A stretch of DNA of 64,000 bases, taken from the NCBI RefSeq assembly GCF_019636075.1, contig NZ_JAHBYG010000008.1:45397-109396 (forward strand), given 5' to 3'. Position 1 is the first letter of the stretch; each line of letters begins with the position of its first letter. The position numbers and the translations under genes were made by a program. This DNA comes from Ferrovibrio sp. (GTDB taxonomy: Bacteria > Pseudomonadota > Alphaproteobacteria > Ferrovibrionales > Ferrovibrionaceae). The notes under the pieces were generated by a model. It saw only the letters and a program-made list of their open reading frames with translations. It was not told the origin of the DNA and searched no databases. Shown here in pieces: positions 1 to 11,597 of this stretch.

Positions 1-93
1 GTGCATCTGTTTCTGTTCGTGAAGGTGCGCGGCGATTGGGGCGACGACCCCGAGCGCTATGAGGCCATGGGCCTGGAGTTTCCGAAGAAGTAG
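1..93 (+). CDS. era: GTPase Era, C-terminal end (partial)
   Basis: Frame 1 is open from the window edge to a TAG stop and reads VHLFLFVKVRGDWGDDPERY, then EAMGLEF. This matches the end of the KH domain of Era, the ribosome-assembly GTPase that binds the 3' end of 16S rRNA. The first GTG is an internal valine codon, not a start; the GTPase domain lies outside the window. The identification rests on about 30 residues, but this tail is highly conserved. Confidence 0.85.
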   Translation: MHLFLFVKVRGDWGDDPERYEAMGLEFPKK

Positions 94-141
94 GCTGTGC
101 ACCGCTGAGGATTTCCGGACGGCTTTGGAGGAGGGGTTGCC

Positions 142-1845
142 ATGGCCATGCTGCGTTCCATCGGTTCGAAGATTTTCTCCATCGCCTTGGTTCTGATCAC
201 CCTGATGCTGATCACCTCGATGGGCACCAGTTGGGTGGCCCGCGAAGTGGATGAGGAACTTGAGCGCGTCGAGCAGCATTATGTGCCGGCCTACGCCGAT
301 CTGTCGCAAGCCGAGGTGAAATCCCTGGAAGTGGCCCTGGCGCTGCGGCAATTCGTTTATCAAGCGGAGCATGGCGGCGATCCGGCAACCCTGAAATTGC
401 TGCGCGAGCGCGTGGATGAACTTGAGAGCGCAGCGACCGCCGAGATCATCAAGGCGCGTGGTCAACTTAAATTCCTGCTGGCTGAGAACGATGCCTATGC
501 CAAGGTCGAGCGCTTGGCGCGGCTGGATACGCGGCTGGAATTCCTGCTGGAGATGCTGGAGAAATACGAAGTCAGCGTGCGCGATATGATCCTTGCCGTC
601 GAGGCCGGCGATCTTGCCGGATCGGAAAACCAGATGCGGTTGCTTGATCGTCGGCGGGCCGAGATCAACCGCCATCTCGAACGCGATCATGCCGATATGT
701 ATGCCAGCTTGAAATACGCCAGCGACAACCTGCAAATCATGCAGCATCGCGCTTCTCAGGCCAGTATGGCGCTGACGGTTATCGCCTGCATTCTCGGTTT
801 GCTGGCGGCGGGCTATCTCACGCGCAATCTGGTGCGCCCGGTGCGGCGGTTGCTGGAAGGCGCGCGGCAGGTGGAGCATGGTTCGCTGGAAGTCGATTTG
901 CCGGTGCGCAGCCGCGACGAAATCGGCGAACTCACCCAGAGCTTCAACATGATGGTGGGTGAGCTCAAGAAAAAAGAGCGCATCCGCGACACCTTCGGTC
1001 GCTACATGGATCCGCGCATCGTGGATGGCCTGTTGATGCGGCCCGATCTGGCGCATGATGAGGGCGAGCGCCGGGTGATGACGGTGCTGTTTTGCGACAT
1101 GCAGGGCTTCACCGGCTTGAGCGAGCGGTTGACCCCGACCGCATTGGTGACGGTGATCAACCGTTATCTCACCCTGATGTCGGAACCGATCCGCGCCAAT
1201 GACGGGGTGATAGACAAATATATCGGCGATGCGGTGATGGCCTATTGGGGCCCTCCCTTCGTGCCTGCAGAACGTCAGGCCGAACTGGCCTGCCGCGCGG
1301 CGCTCGATATGCTGGATCAACTCGAGCGTTTCCGCGCGGAATTGCCGGACCTGCTGGGCTTGCGCCGCGAGGTGCCGCCGATTTCAATCCGCATCGGCAT
1401 TGCCACCGGCGATGTGGTGGTTGGCTCGATCGGCTCGGAATTTTCCCGCAGCTACTCGCTGCTGGGCGATACGGTAAACCTTGCCGCGCGGCTGGAATCC
1501 GCCAACCGTTATTACGGCAGCACGATCATGCTGGCGGAAGCCACGCGGCGCATGGTGGGGCCCGGCATGTCGTTGCGCGAGTTGGATCGCCTGCGGGTGG
1601 CCGGCAAACAGGAAGCCGAGGTGGTGTACGAGCTTTACGGCCGCCAGCCGCAGCCGCAGCGCGATGCCGCCTTCGCCGATGCCCTGGCTGCTTATCGCAG
1701 GGGCGATTGGCCGAAAGCCCGCAATGCTTTTGCCACGCTGGCCGATGGCGATGCGGTGGCGGCGACGTTCCTGCACCGGGTGGAAAAGCTGCAAGCCGAT
1801 GCGCCGACCGATTGGACCGGCGACTGGACCTTTACCGAGAAGTAG
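142..1845 (+). CDS. membrane adenylate cyclase (class III) with HAMP domain
   Basis: Makes cAMP from ATP at the inner membrane. The 567-residue protein has a membrane helix at about 10-31, a helical, probably periplasmic sensor region at 32-205, a second helix at about 208-228, a HAMP linker at about 229-282 and a class III cyclase domain at about 305-480. The metal-binding aspartates are D319 (in FCDMQGF) and D363 (in DKYIGDAV). K359 and the aspartate of LLGDTVN are the usual adenine-selecting pair, so adenylate rather than guanylate cyclase is expected. DTVNLAARLES carries the transition-state Asn and Arg. A GGAGGAGG ribosome site precedes the ATG at 142; a second ATG two codons on is equally possible. 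The C terminus ends in a small DWTGDWTF repeat. The ligand is unknown. Confidence 0.9.
   Translation: MAMLRSIGSKIFSIALVLITLMLITSMGTSWVAREVDEELERVEQHYVPAYADLSQAEVKSLEVALALRQFVYQAEHGGDPATLKLLRERVDELESAATAEIIKARGQLKFLLAENDAYAKVERLARLDTRLEFLLEMLEKYEVSVRDMILAVEAGDLAGSENQMRLLDRRRAEINRHLERDHADMYASLKYASDNLQIMQHRASQASMALTVIACILGLLAAGYLTRNLVRPVRRLLEGARQVEHGSLEVDLPVRSRDEIGELTQSFNMMVGELKKKERIRDTFGRYMDPRIVDGLLMRPDLAHDEGERRVMTVLFCDMQGFTGLSERLTPTALVTVINRYLTLMSEPIRANDGVIDKYIGDAVMAYWGPPFVPAERQAELACRAALDMLDQLERFRAELPDLLGLRREVPPISIRIGIATGDVVVGSIGSEFSRSYSLLGDTVNLAARLESANRYYGSTIMLAEATRRMVGPGMSLRELDRLRVAGKQEAEVVYELYGRQPQPQRDAAFADALAAYRRGDWPKARNAFATLADGDAVAATFLHRVEKLQADAPTDWTGDWTFTEK
1810..1833 (+). repeat. 12-bp near-tandem repeat before the cyclase stop
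   Basis: gattggaccggc is followed by gactggaccttt (9 of 12 identical), encoding DWTG-DWTF four residues before the stop. It is a weaker member of the gene-end repeat group described in the findings. Confidence 0.4.
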
Positions 1846-1848
1846 GCT

Positions 1849-2769
1849 TCAAAGCCCCAGCAGGGCCAGGAAGATCGGCATCGTAATGAAGGCGCCCAGC
1901 GTGCTGGCCGTGACGATGGCAGCCATCAGCGGCGCGTTGCCGCCCATCTGGCGCGCCAGGATATAGCTGGCGCTGGCGGTTGGCAGCATGGCCCAGAGCA
2001 CCAATATCTGGGTTTCCATACGATCCAGTCCCCAAAGCCAGCTGACGGTCAGCACAGTGCTGGGATAGACCACCAGTTTCAGCAATGTGGCTGTAATCAC
2101 CGTCTTGCCGCCCTGGCGCGCCGCATCCATTTGCAAGGCCGCGCCAACGGTGAGCAGGCCAAGCGGTGCCGCCACATCGCCCAGCATCTTGAACATCGGG
2201 TCTATGCCCGGCGGCAAGTGCAATCCGCTCAGGTTGATCAGGATGCCGGCGAGGCAGGCCAGGATCAGCGGGTTTTTGCCAAGCAGCAGCAATTGATCGC
2301 GCAGGGATGTGCCGCCGCCATGGGCGCCGTAGCGCACCAATACCAGCACGCACAGCACGTTCATGGTGGGAATAGCCAGCGATATCACCACGGCATAGAG
2401 CGTGATGCCGGGATTGCCGGCCAGGGCTGCGGCCGCGCCGAAGCCTACGAAAGTGTTGAATCGCACCGACCCTTGAAACAGGCTGGTGAAGGAGGGGCCA
2501 TCGATCTTCAGCCAGGGTTTCATGGCGAAGGCGAGCAAAGCATTCAGCAGCAATGCGCAATACAATGTGCCGAACAGGCCTGTGGGGTCTAATTCGCCAA
2601 GATTGGCGCGGGCCAGGTTATGCACCAGCAGCGCGGGAAAGAAGATGAAATAAACCGCACGATCGGCCAGCGGCCAGAAGGCGTCGCCGGGAAAATTCCA
2701 GCGCCGCATGGCATGGCCGATCACGATCAGAATGAAAATGGGAAGGACAGACAGGATGACGCTGAGCAT
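1849..2769 (-). CDS. AEC-family (auxin efflux carrier-like) transporter
   Basis: A 306-residue integral membrane protein with about ten predicted helices, beginning MLSVILSVLPIFILIVIGHA. Length, the N-terminal 'xxPIFxLIxIGxxxRR' pattern and the second five-helix half fit the AEC (auxin efflux carrier / malonate transporter-like) family, which exports small organic anions. The substrate cannot be read from the sequence. It converges on the cyclase gene with 3 bases between stops. The upstream gene on the same strand begins 12 bases away, so the two may be co-transcribed. Confidence 0.85.
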   Translation of the reverse strand: MLSVILSVLPIFILIVIGHAMRRWNFPGDAFWPLADRAVYFIFFPALLVHNLARANLGELDPTGLFGTLYCALLLNALLAFAMKPWLKIDGPSFTSLFQGSVRFNTFVGFGAAAALAGNPGITLYAVVISLAIPTMNVLCVLVLVRYGAHGGGTSLRDQLLLLGKNPLILACLAGILINLSGLHLPPGIDPMFKMLGDVAAPLGLLTVGAALQMDAARQGGKTVITATLLKLVVYPSTVLTVSWLWGLDRMETQILVLWAMLPTASASYILARQMGGNAPLMAAIVTASTLGAFITMPIFLALLGL

Positions 2770-2781
2770 GGTCTCGGCAGT

Positions 2782-3258
2782 TTAGACCGAACCCATGCCG
2801 AATTGCACCTGCAGGGAGAGATCGATCAGCCGATTGGCCAGCAGATAGCCGAGATACAGCGCCAGCGCCCGCAACAAGGTTTCGCCCCAGCCCAGCGGTT
2901 TGCCGGCATGGCGTTGGCGACGGTCGGTCTTGACGGCCTTTCTGGAATCTACCGTCAATGCCGGGGCGGGCTGGCGGATATCGTCGTTGGCAGCGGGCGG
3001 CGGCATCACCGCTTCGGCCTCCACATCGATCACCACCGGCAGGGCAGCCGGCGCGGCGCGGGAAACGGCGGGCTTGGCTTCGGAAAATTGCCCCAGCGAA
3101 GCGATCAGCGTGCGGCCCGGGCCATAGATGCGGCGCCAGCGGAAAGCCTCGGCCTCGGCGGCTTCACGGTCGCCCAGGGCAGCCCGGAATATCCAGCTAT
3201 CGCCCAGCCGGGTCAGCACCGCATAGCGGGCAGTATCATGGCATTCATCCACGCTCAT
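2782..3258 (-). CDS. uncharacterised protein with C-terminal membrane helix
   Basis: I do not recognise a family. The 158-residue protein has an N-terminal soluble segment rich in Tyr, Arg and Ala (YAVLTRLGDSWIFRAALGDR), a low-complexity Ala/Pro/Val middle, and one probable membrane helix near residues 128-146 (LLRALALYLGYLLANRLI). There is no signal peptide. It lies between the MacB-like operon and the AEC gene on the same strand. Codon use resembles its neighbours, so it is probably a real gene. Confidence 0.6.
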   Translation of the reverse strand: MSVDECHDTARYAVLTRLGDSWIFRAALGDREAAEAEAFRWRRIYGPGRTLIASLGQFSEAKPAVSRAAPAALPVVIDVEAEAVMPPPAANDDIRQPAPALTVDSRKAVKTDRRQRHAGKPLGWGETLLRALALYLGYLLANRLIDLSLQVQFGMGSV

Positions 3259-3312
3259 GGGACATATCGTGTCACTACAGCGTTAATGGAAGTTAAACAG
3301 ATATTAAAAAAT

Positions 3313-4541
<1,229 letters not shown>

Positions 4542-4545
<4 letters not shown>

Positions 4546-5294
4546 GCAGCGGCTTCCGGCGGCGGCATTGCGACCAGTTCGGCGGCGGCATCGCGCGGTG
4601 CGGCTAGCGTTTCATCCTGCACCAGACGGCCATCGCGGAACAGCAGGCGGCGTTTGGCATAGGCGGCGATATCGGCCTCGTGGGTGACCAGCACGATGGT
4701 GATGCCGCGCGCATTCAGCGCCTGGAACAGCGCCATGATCTCCACCGAGGTGCGGCTGTCGAGCGCGCCGGTGGGTTCGTCGGCCAGCAGCAAGGCCGGA
4801 TCGTTCACCAATGCGCGGGCAATCGCCACGCGCTGCTGCTGGCCGCCGGAAAGCTGCGCCGGCTGATGATCGGCGCGTTGCGACAGCCCAACCTCGGCCA
4901 GCCTCTGCGCAGCCAATGCAAGGCGCTGCGCATGGGGCAGGGCGCCATCGCGGCGATAGAGCAGCGGCAGCGCCACGTTATCCAGGGCGGTGGTGCGCGG
5001 CAGCAGATTGAAATTCTGGAACACGAAACCGATCATGCGGTTGCGCAGATCGGCGCGGGCATCGTCGTCCAGCCCGGCTACGTCATGGCCATCCAGCCGA
5101 TAGCTGCCGCCGCTGGGCGCATCCAGGCAGCCGATCATGTTCATGAAAGTGGATTTGCCCGAACCGGATGGCCCCATCACCGCCACGAACGCGCCGCGCG
5201 CGATTTCGATATCGATGCCGGCCAAAGCGGTGACCGTGTTGTCGCCCAGCCTGAACTGTTTGCGCAGGCCGTGGGTTTCGATCAACGGCTGCAT
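4542..5294 (-). CDS. MacB/LolD-type ABC transporter ATP-binding protein
   Basis: The 250-residue nucleotide-binding subunit. It has Walker [10 protein letters not shown] (about residue 41), Q-loop, signature [15 protein letters not shown] and Walker [13 protein letters not shown], then the switch histidine in VTHE. The family is the MacB/LolD/FtsE group. Its start overlaps the stop of the adaptor gene (TGATG) and its end overlaps the permease start, so adaptor, ATPase and permease form one tightly packed operon on the minus strand. Confidence 0.93.
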
Positions 5295-6892
5295 CAGAGG
5301 CGCAGCCTGGGCATGGCGGAATTGCTGCCGGGCGCTGCGTTGGCGCCTGAAGATTGCAGGCCGATCACGATTTCATCGCCTTCCTGCAAACCGCCGCCGA
5401 GGATTTCGGTGTAAGCGCCATCGGTGATGCCGACCCGCAATGGCAGCGCAACCAGCACGCCATCCTTGCTGCGATAGACGCGGCCTTCGCTGCCGCCTCC
5501 GGCATTGCCGGCATTCATCGCCTGGAATTTCTGGCGTTGTTCAGGCGTGAGCAGGCCCGCGATGCGGCCACGATTTTCGGCGCGCAGGCGTTCGATGCTC
5601 TGGCGCCGTTGCGCTTCGGTGAGCGATGGGGCCAAAGCCGCGATGCGGCTGCGGAATTCCGCGAAGGCGGCATCCAGCGCCTGAATCTGACTTTCCGACA
5701 AGGCCAGATCGCGGATCAGCCTTTCGCGCACGGCCTGAATGCTTCCGGCCGGTCCCGGCGCCGGCCCCGCATTGCCTGCGGAAGCCGTTGGCTGGCCGGC
5801 GCCATCGGTGGCCTGCACAGGCGCACCCGGCGGTGCGCGAAACCGCAGCGCTGCATTGGGCAGCTTCAGTGCATTGGGGCGCTGCTCCACCACGATACGC
5901 ACATTAGCGGTCATGCCCGGCAGCAATTTCTGATCCGGATTATCGGCGGCGATCACCACCGTGTAGGTGACGACATTCTGCACTACCTGGGGCGATTTGC
6001 GGATCTGCCGGATGCTGCCTTCGAAATTGCGGCCAGGCAGGCTGTCCACCGTGAAACTGGCTGCCATGCGTTCCGCCAGACGCCCGATATCGGCTTCGTC
6101 AACGCTGGTTTCCACCTGCATCTTGGTGAGGGTTTCGGCAATGGTGAACAGCACGGGCGATTGCAGGCTGGCGGCCACGGTTTGCCCGGCATCCACATTG
6201 CGCAGGATCACCACGCCATCCACCGGGGCGCGGATATAGCTGCGTTCCAGATCGATGCGGGCCTGGCGCAAAGCGGCTTCGCGCTGCTTCACCACCGCCA
6301 GGGCATTGGCAAGCTGCGCCTCGGCCATGGTGCCGGCGGCCCGCGCGCCCTGCAATTGCGCCTTGGCGCCCAGGGCATTGGCTTCTTGGCGATCCTTGTC
6401 GGCGGCCGAACCGACGCCGCGTTCCGCAAGGTCGCGCTTGCGGCCGAATTCGCGTTCGGCATCCAGGCGGGTGATATCGGCACGTTGGGTGTCGGTGCGG
6501 GCGCGTTCCAGGCTGGCGCGCTGCACCAGCACGGCGGCCTGCGCGACTTCCAGCTCGGCAGCGGCCTGGGCCACCCGGGCCTCGAAGGATTCCGGGTCGA
6601 TCCGGGCGATCACCTGGTTGGCGCGCACCTCGGTGTTGAAATCCGCCAGCACTTCCTTGATCTGGCCGGATACCTGGCTGCCCACCTGCACCTGGGTGAC
6701 CGGCGCCAGCGTACCGGAAGCGGAGACCGTGCTGACCAGTGCCCCGCGCTCCACTTTCGCGGTGCGGTAGCGGGGCGCTTCTGGCACAGCGAAATATTGC
6801 CGCCATAGCAGGAAGCCGCCGCCGGCAAGGCCGACCAGCAGCAGCAAAACACCGATTTTACGCAGCAGACGACGCGAGGATGTAGCCGGCAT
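5294..6892 (-). CDS. MacA-like periplasmic adaptor (membrane fusion protein) with inserted LTxxQ helical segment
   Basis: HlyD/MacA-type adaptor linking an inner-membrane ABC pump to the outer membrane. From the ATG at 6892 (532 residues): basic N terminus and membrane anchor at about 7-31, first lipoyl half and barrel (VQVGSQVSGQIKEV), long alpha-hairpin at about 105-220, second lipoyl half (RAPVDGVVILRNVDAGQTV), then beta-barrel and membrane-proximal domains. A segment at about 354-469 is not standard: an Ala/Gly/Pro linker, a helical stretch with LLTPEQRQKFQAM, then a Gly-rich linker back into the last domain. A GTG at 6931 would add 13 residues but has no ribosome site; the ATG gives the more sensible signal anchor. 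It heads the operon with the ATPase and permease. Confidence 0.88.
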   Translation of the reverse strand: MPATSSRRLLRKIGVLLLLVGLAGGGFLLWRQYFAVPEAPRYRTAKVERGALVSTVSASGTLAPVTQVQVGSQVSGQIKEVLADFNTEVRANQVIARIDPESFEARVAQAAAELEVAQAAVLVQRASLERARTDTQRADITRLDAEREFGRKRDLAERGVGSAADKDRQEANALGAKAQLQGARAAGTMAEAQLANALAVVKQREAALRQARIDLERSYIRAPVDGVVILRNVDAGQTVAASLQSPVLFTIAETLTKMQVETSVDEADIGRLAERMAASFTVDSLPGRNFEGSIRQIRKSPQVVQNVVTYTVVIAADNPDQKLLPGMTANVRIVVEQRPNALKLPNAALRFRAPPGAPVQATDGAGQPTASAGNAGPAPGPAGSIQAVRERLIRDLALSESQIQALDAAFAEFRSRIAALAPSLTEAQRRQSIERLRAENRGRIAGLLTPEQRQKFQAMNAGNAGGGSEGRVYRSKDGVLVALPLRVGITDGAYTEILGGGLQEGDEIVIGLQSSGANAAPGSNSAMPRLRL

Positions 6893-6931
6893 TTGTGCAT
6901 GTTCTATGTTTTTTCTTGGGCAGTTTAGCAC

Positions 6932-7196
6932 GGCTGCAATCGGGAATCTTGCCCCGCTTTATCGCCTCAGGTTTATCGCTTCAAAATTTATCGGTTCAAA
7001 TATGTGCTTTTGGGATCTCGGCGTATGAATTACGCAATTAACCAGCCACGTCTGGTACCAGGAGATGATTTTAATACGGTTGTGGTTTATATGACATGCA
7101 CCATCTAAAAGTATTTATTCCATCACGGCGGGCATTGCCCATAACGTTTATTTTAAATATATTAAAAAAACAAACTAACTAAGAAAGGGAATATTA
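6932..7196. promoter_or_regulatory. AT-rich divergent intergenic region
   Basis: These 265 bases separate two divergent genes and must hold promoters for both. The right half (about 7060-7196) is clearly more AT-rich than its surroundings. An inverted repeat, ACCAG at 7041-7045 and CTGGT at 7052-7056, could be an operator. No confident -35/-10 pair was chosen and no small gene was seen. Confidence 0.35.
6958..7001 (+). repeat. three degenerate 14-15-bp tandem units
   Basis: tttatcgcctcagg, tttatcgcttcaaaa and tttatcggttcaaat follow each other directly in the divergent intergenic region between the adaptor and the beta-barrel gene. Function is unknown. It is one of several short tandem duplications in this window. 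Confidence 0.6.
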
Positions 7197-7823
7197 ATGC
7201 GCTTGCTTGCCGTAGCACTAGTTTTTTCTGCTGTAATTTCCGCTCCAGTTGTGGCTCAGGAAAAGGCTAAGACGGGCTGGTATGGCTCGATTACAGCCGG
7301 TTACCTGATCCCCAACGACACGGATGGTTCCATTGGCAATACGCCCGTCAGCCTCGAAATAGATAACGGCTACTCCATATTTGGCGCGGCCGGTTACAAG
7401 TTCGGCAATGGCTTTCGCGTAGAGGGCGAACTTGGCTATAGCACGGCCGATCTGGACAAAGTTAAAATCGGGAGTACGCCGGTTACCCTGAATGGCGATG
7501 TCCAGCTGTTCACGGCCACTGGCGGTCTTTTCTACGATCTGACCACCAAGTCAGCGTTTACCCCTTATGTCGGTGTGGGCGTCGGCGTCGTTCGTGAAGA
7601 GTTGAGCCGCACGAGGGCTACCGCAAACGGCGTTACCGTCACGACCAATGGCGGTTCGGAGACCAACCTCACCGCTTTTGGCGAAGCCGGCGTTGGCGTG
7701 AGCCTGGGGTCCAAAATCGAACTGGTTCCCTCATACCGCTATCAGTGGATCGACGATGGCAGCGGCGGCCTAGACGATACGACCGCGCATCTGTTCCGCC
7801 TCGGTTTGCGCTACTGGTTCTAA
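7197..7823 (+). CDS. outer-membrane beta-barrel protein (Omp25/OmpW-like size class)
   Basis: A 208-residue exported protein. A signal peptide (MRLLAVALVFSAVISAPVVA, cleaved before QEKAKTGW) is followed by alternating amphipathic strands typical of an eight-stranded barrel (GWYGSITAGYL, GYKFGNGFRVEGELGY, FTPYVGVGVGVV). It ends in YWF, the terminal aromatic recognised by the BAM complex. A strong ribosome site (AGAAAGGGA) precedes the ATG. Codon use is somewhat less GC-rich than that of its neighbours. The exact role (adhesion, stability or pore) cannot be told. Confidence 0.82.
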   Translation: MRLLAVALVFSAVISAPVVAQEKAKTGWYGSITAGYLIPNDTDGSIGNTPVSLEIDNGYSIFGAAGYKFGNGFRVEGELGYSTADLDKVKIGSTPVTLNGDVQLFTATGGLFYDLTTKSAFTPYVGVGVGVVREELSRTRATANGVTVTTNGGSETNLTAFGEAGVGVSLGSKIELVPSYRYQWIDDGSGGLDDTTAHLFRLGLRYWF

Positions 7824-7850
7824 TCCGAAAAAGCTCAGAACCTATCGATG

Positions 7851-7883
7851 GAATGGCCGGTCGCAAGATCGGCCATTCTTGCT
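7851..7883. terminator. hairpin between convergent genes
   Basis: gaatggccg (7851-7859) pairs perfectly with cggccattc (7870-7878) around a 10-base loop and is followed by a short T-containing stretch. It lies between the ends of the barrel gene and the PP-loop gene, so it could stop transcription from both sides. Confidence 0.5.
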
Positions 7884-7890
7884 ACTGGCT

Positions 7891-8550
7891 TTAAGCAGGA
7901 ATCACATCCGCATAGACGAAGCCGTCGCGTTCCACCACTTCGCCCAGCCGCACATCTATGGCTGTATCGAACATCGGGCCGGCCACCACGGCGGTATGGA
8001 ATTCGCCATTCTCGCCGCAGGGATCCACGTCTGCCGGCAGGTCGGCCAACAGGCTGGCATCGAAACGGCGGCCGGCGAAGCTCTTATCCAGCTTGCGCGG
8101 ATCGACGGTGACGAGGTGGGCCACAAGGCCATCGGCGATCATACTGCGGGCCAATGCGCCGGTTTCGCGGCCCCAGAGCGGATAAATCGCCTGCATGCCG
8201 ATGGCAGCCAGCTTTTCGTTGCGATAGGCGCGGATATCTTCCAGATACAAATCGCCGAACACCATATGGCGCACGCCCTGGGCGGCAATCTCGTCCATGG
8301 CCTTGGCCATGCGGGATTCGTATTCGTCGTTGGAGCAGGGCCAGGGCAGCGGCACTTTCAGGCAGGGCAGGCCGGTGGCGGCGATCTGGCGGTCGAGCAA
8401 TGCGTTGCGCGTGCCGTGCATGGCCACGCGGTCGAAGGCTTCATTCGTTGTGGTGATCAGGCCGACTATATCGGCAAGCCCAAGACGCCGGGCTTCGAAC
8501 AGCGCATAGGCGCTGTCCTTGCCCGACGACCAGGACAGATAGGCTTTCGT
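7891..8550 (-). CDS. PP-loop ATPase of the Dph6 / adenine nucleotide alpha-hydrolase-like family, no canonical start codon
   Basis: The reading frame carries the N-terminal PP-loop SWSSGKDSAYALFEARRLGL, followed by TTTNEAFDRVAMHGTRNALL and VFGDLYLED, which place it in the Dph6/DUF71-type ATP-pyrophosphatase group. Relatives usually begin about 6-8 residues before the PP-loop. Here no ATG, GTG or TTG exists in frame between the upstream stop at 8626-8628 and a GTG at 8427, and starting at that GTG would delete the ATP site. The likely start is ACG at 8550 (giving TKAYLSWSSGKDS) or CTG at 8574, which overlaps the stop of the acyl-CoA dehydrogenase gene as CTGA. The coordinates given assume ACG, 219 residues. 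A single-base sequencing error is the simple alternative. Confidence 0.75.
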   Translation of the reverse strand, partial: TKAYLSWSSGKDSAYALFEARRLGLADIVGLITTTNEAFDRVAMHGTRNALLDRQIAATGLPCLKVPLPWPCSNDEYESRMAKAMDEIAAQGVRHMVFGDLYLEDIRAYRNEKLAAIGMQAIYPLWGRETGALARSMIADGLVAHLVTVDPRKLDKSFAGRRFDASLLADLPADVDPCGENGEFHTAVVAGPMFDTAIDVRLGEVVERDGFVYADVIPA

Positions 8551-8570
8551 CCTATCCGTGTTCGGCTGGT

Positions 8571-9752
<1,182 letters not shown>

Positions 9753-9853
9753 GTGTCTCTCGTTCGGTTGGTAGTCTGACTCGGCCGGTTCCGGCGGGGC
9801 AGGAGACTATATCAAGCACCCGAAAGTGCAATCCGTCGCTGGGTCAAACCGCC

Positions 9854-9890
9854 GTATTCACCTGGCAGACGGCCAGTATTCACTTGGCAG
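9854..9890 (-). repeat. 22-bp direct duplication spanning the ridA stop codon
   Basis: On the top strand gtattcacctggcag (9854-9868) and gtattcacttggcag (9876-9890) differ at one base and lie 22 bases apart. Read on the gene strand, the unit begins in the last codons of ridA and contains its TGA stop, so the stop region has been duplicated. Confidence 0.7.
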
Positions 9891-10278
9891 GGGGGATGAC
9901 CGCCGTGGCCTCGATTTCAACTTTGGCTCGATCTTCCAGAAGCGCTGCCACCTGCACCAGGGTCATGGCCGGATAATGCCGGCCGAAGATGTCGCGGTAG
10001 GCCTTGCCGATGGCCTCGGCGGCGGCCAGGTATTCCCGCTTGTCGGTGACATACCAGGTCATCCGGGTCACATGCTCGGGCCGGGCGCCGCCCTCGGCCA
10101 GAACCCGGGCGATATTCAGCATGGCCTGGCGGGCCTGTTCGCCGAAATCATCGGTTTCGAACTCGGCCTGCGCATTCCAGCCGATCTGGCCGGCCACATG
10201 CACATGGCTGCCCTCGGCCAGGATGCCATTGGCATAGCCCTTGGGCTTGATCCATTCCGCCGGATTCAGGATGCGCAT
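9880..10278 (-). CDS. RidA-family protein
   Basis: A 132-residue member of the RidA/YjgF/UK114 family, which hydrolyses reactive enamine/imine intermediates or serves as a subfamily variant in catabolism. Supported by HVHVAGQIGWNAQ, QARQAMLNIARVLAEGGARPEHVTRMTWYV and the C-terminal VEIEATAVIPP. The typical RidA arginine (in the CRAR motif) is not evident, so this is probably an Rid4-7-like subgroup rather than archetypal RidA. It lies upstream of gcdH on the same strand with a 127-base gap. Confidence 0.8.
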   Translation of the reverse strand: MRILNPAEWIKPKGYANGILAEGSHVHVAGQIGWNAQAEFETDDFGEQARQAMLNIARVLAEGGARPEHVTRMTWYVTDKREYLAAAEAIGKAYRDIFGRHYPAMTLVQVAALLEDRAKVEIEATAVIPPAK

Positions 10279-10382
10279 CTCGGGCTCCCTTTCTGAAAAT
10301 ACTTTAAATATAAAATAAACCGGAAATCCCGGCAGCGAAAGCCCCCGCTTGAGGGCCTGGGCGATTCAGGCTAGCAAAGGCC

Positions 10383-10577
10383 ATGAGCGACGACGATCTC
10401 CAAGCCATTATCGAATTCCGCCGGGTTGGCAGCGTGCTGAAGGTGATCGCGGTGGACCCGGCCACGGGCATCGAGGTGTCGATGGTGGGGGATCCGCGCT
10501 ATTCCCAGCAGGAACTGGGCCGGCTGGCGGCGCGCAAGCTGCGCTATGTGCTGGACAAGAAGGCCGGTAAGGCGTAG
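10383..10577 (+). CDS. small conserved protein, DUF6898-like
   Basis: A 64-residue soluble protein (MSDDDLQAIIEFRRVGSVLKV) with the segment VIAVDPATGIEVSMVGDP and a basic C terminus (ARKLRYVLDKKAGKA). It resembles the small DUF6898 proteins of Rhodospirillales-type bacteria; this assignment is from memory. An AAAGG ribosome site precedes the ATG. It stands alone 103 bases ahead of the liv operon, and its function is unknown. Confidence 0.65.
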   Translation: MSDDDLQAIIEFRRVGSVLKVIAVDPATGIEVSMVGDPRYSQQELGRLAARKLRYVLDKKAGKA

Positions 10578-10680
10578 CCCGGCACAAAAATCCCTTAATG
10601 CTTGCAGGTCTGGACACTTGCAGCGCCTGGCGGTTTCGGGCCATGCTTGGTTCAACAACAGGGATTCATAACGGGGAAAA

Positions 10681-11595
<915 letters not shown>

Positions 11596-11597
11596 GC

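Noticed and set aside
6932..7196. AT-rich region as a sign of horizontal transfer of the barrel gene
   Set aside because: Low GC in a divergent promoter region is common, and the gene itself is only slightly less GC-rich. No mobile element is nearby.
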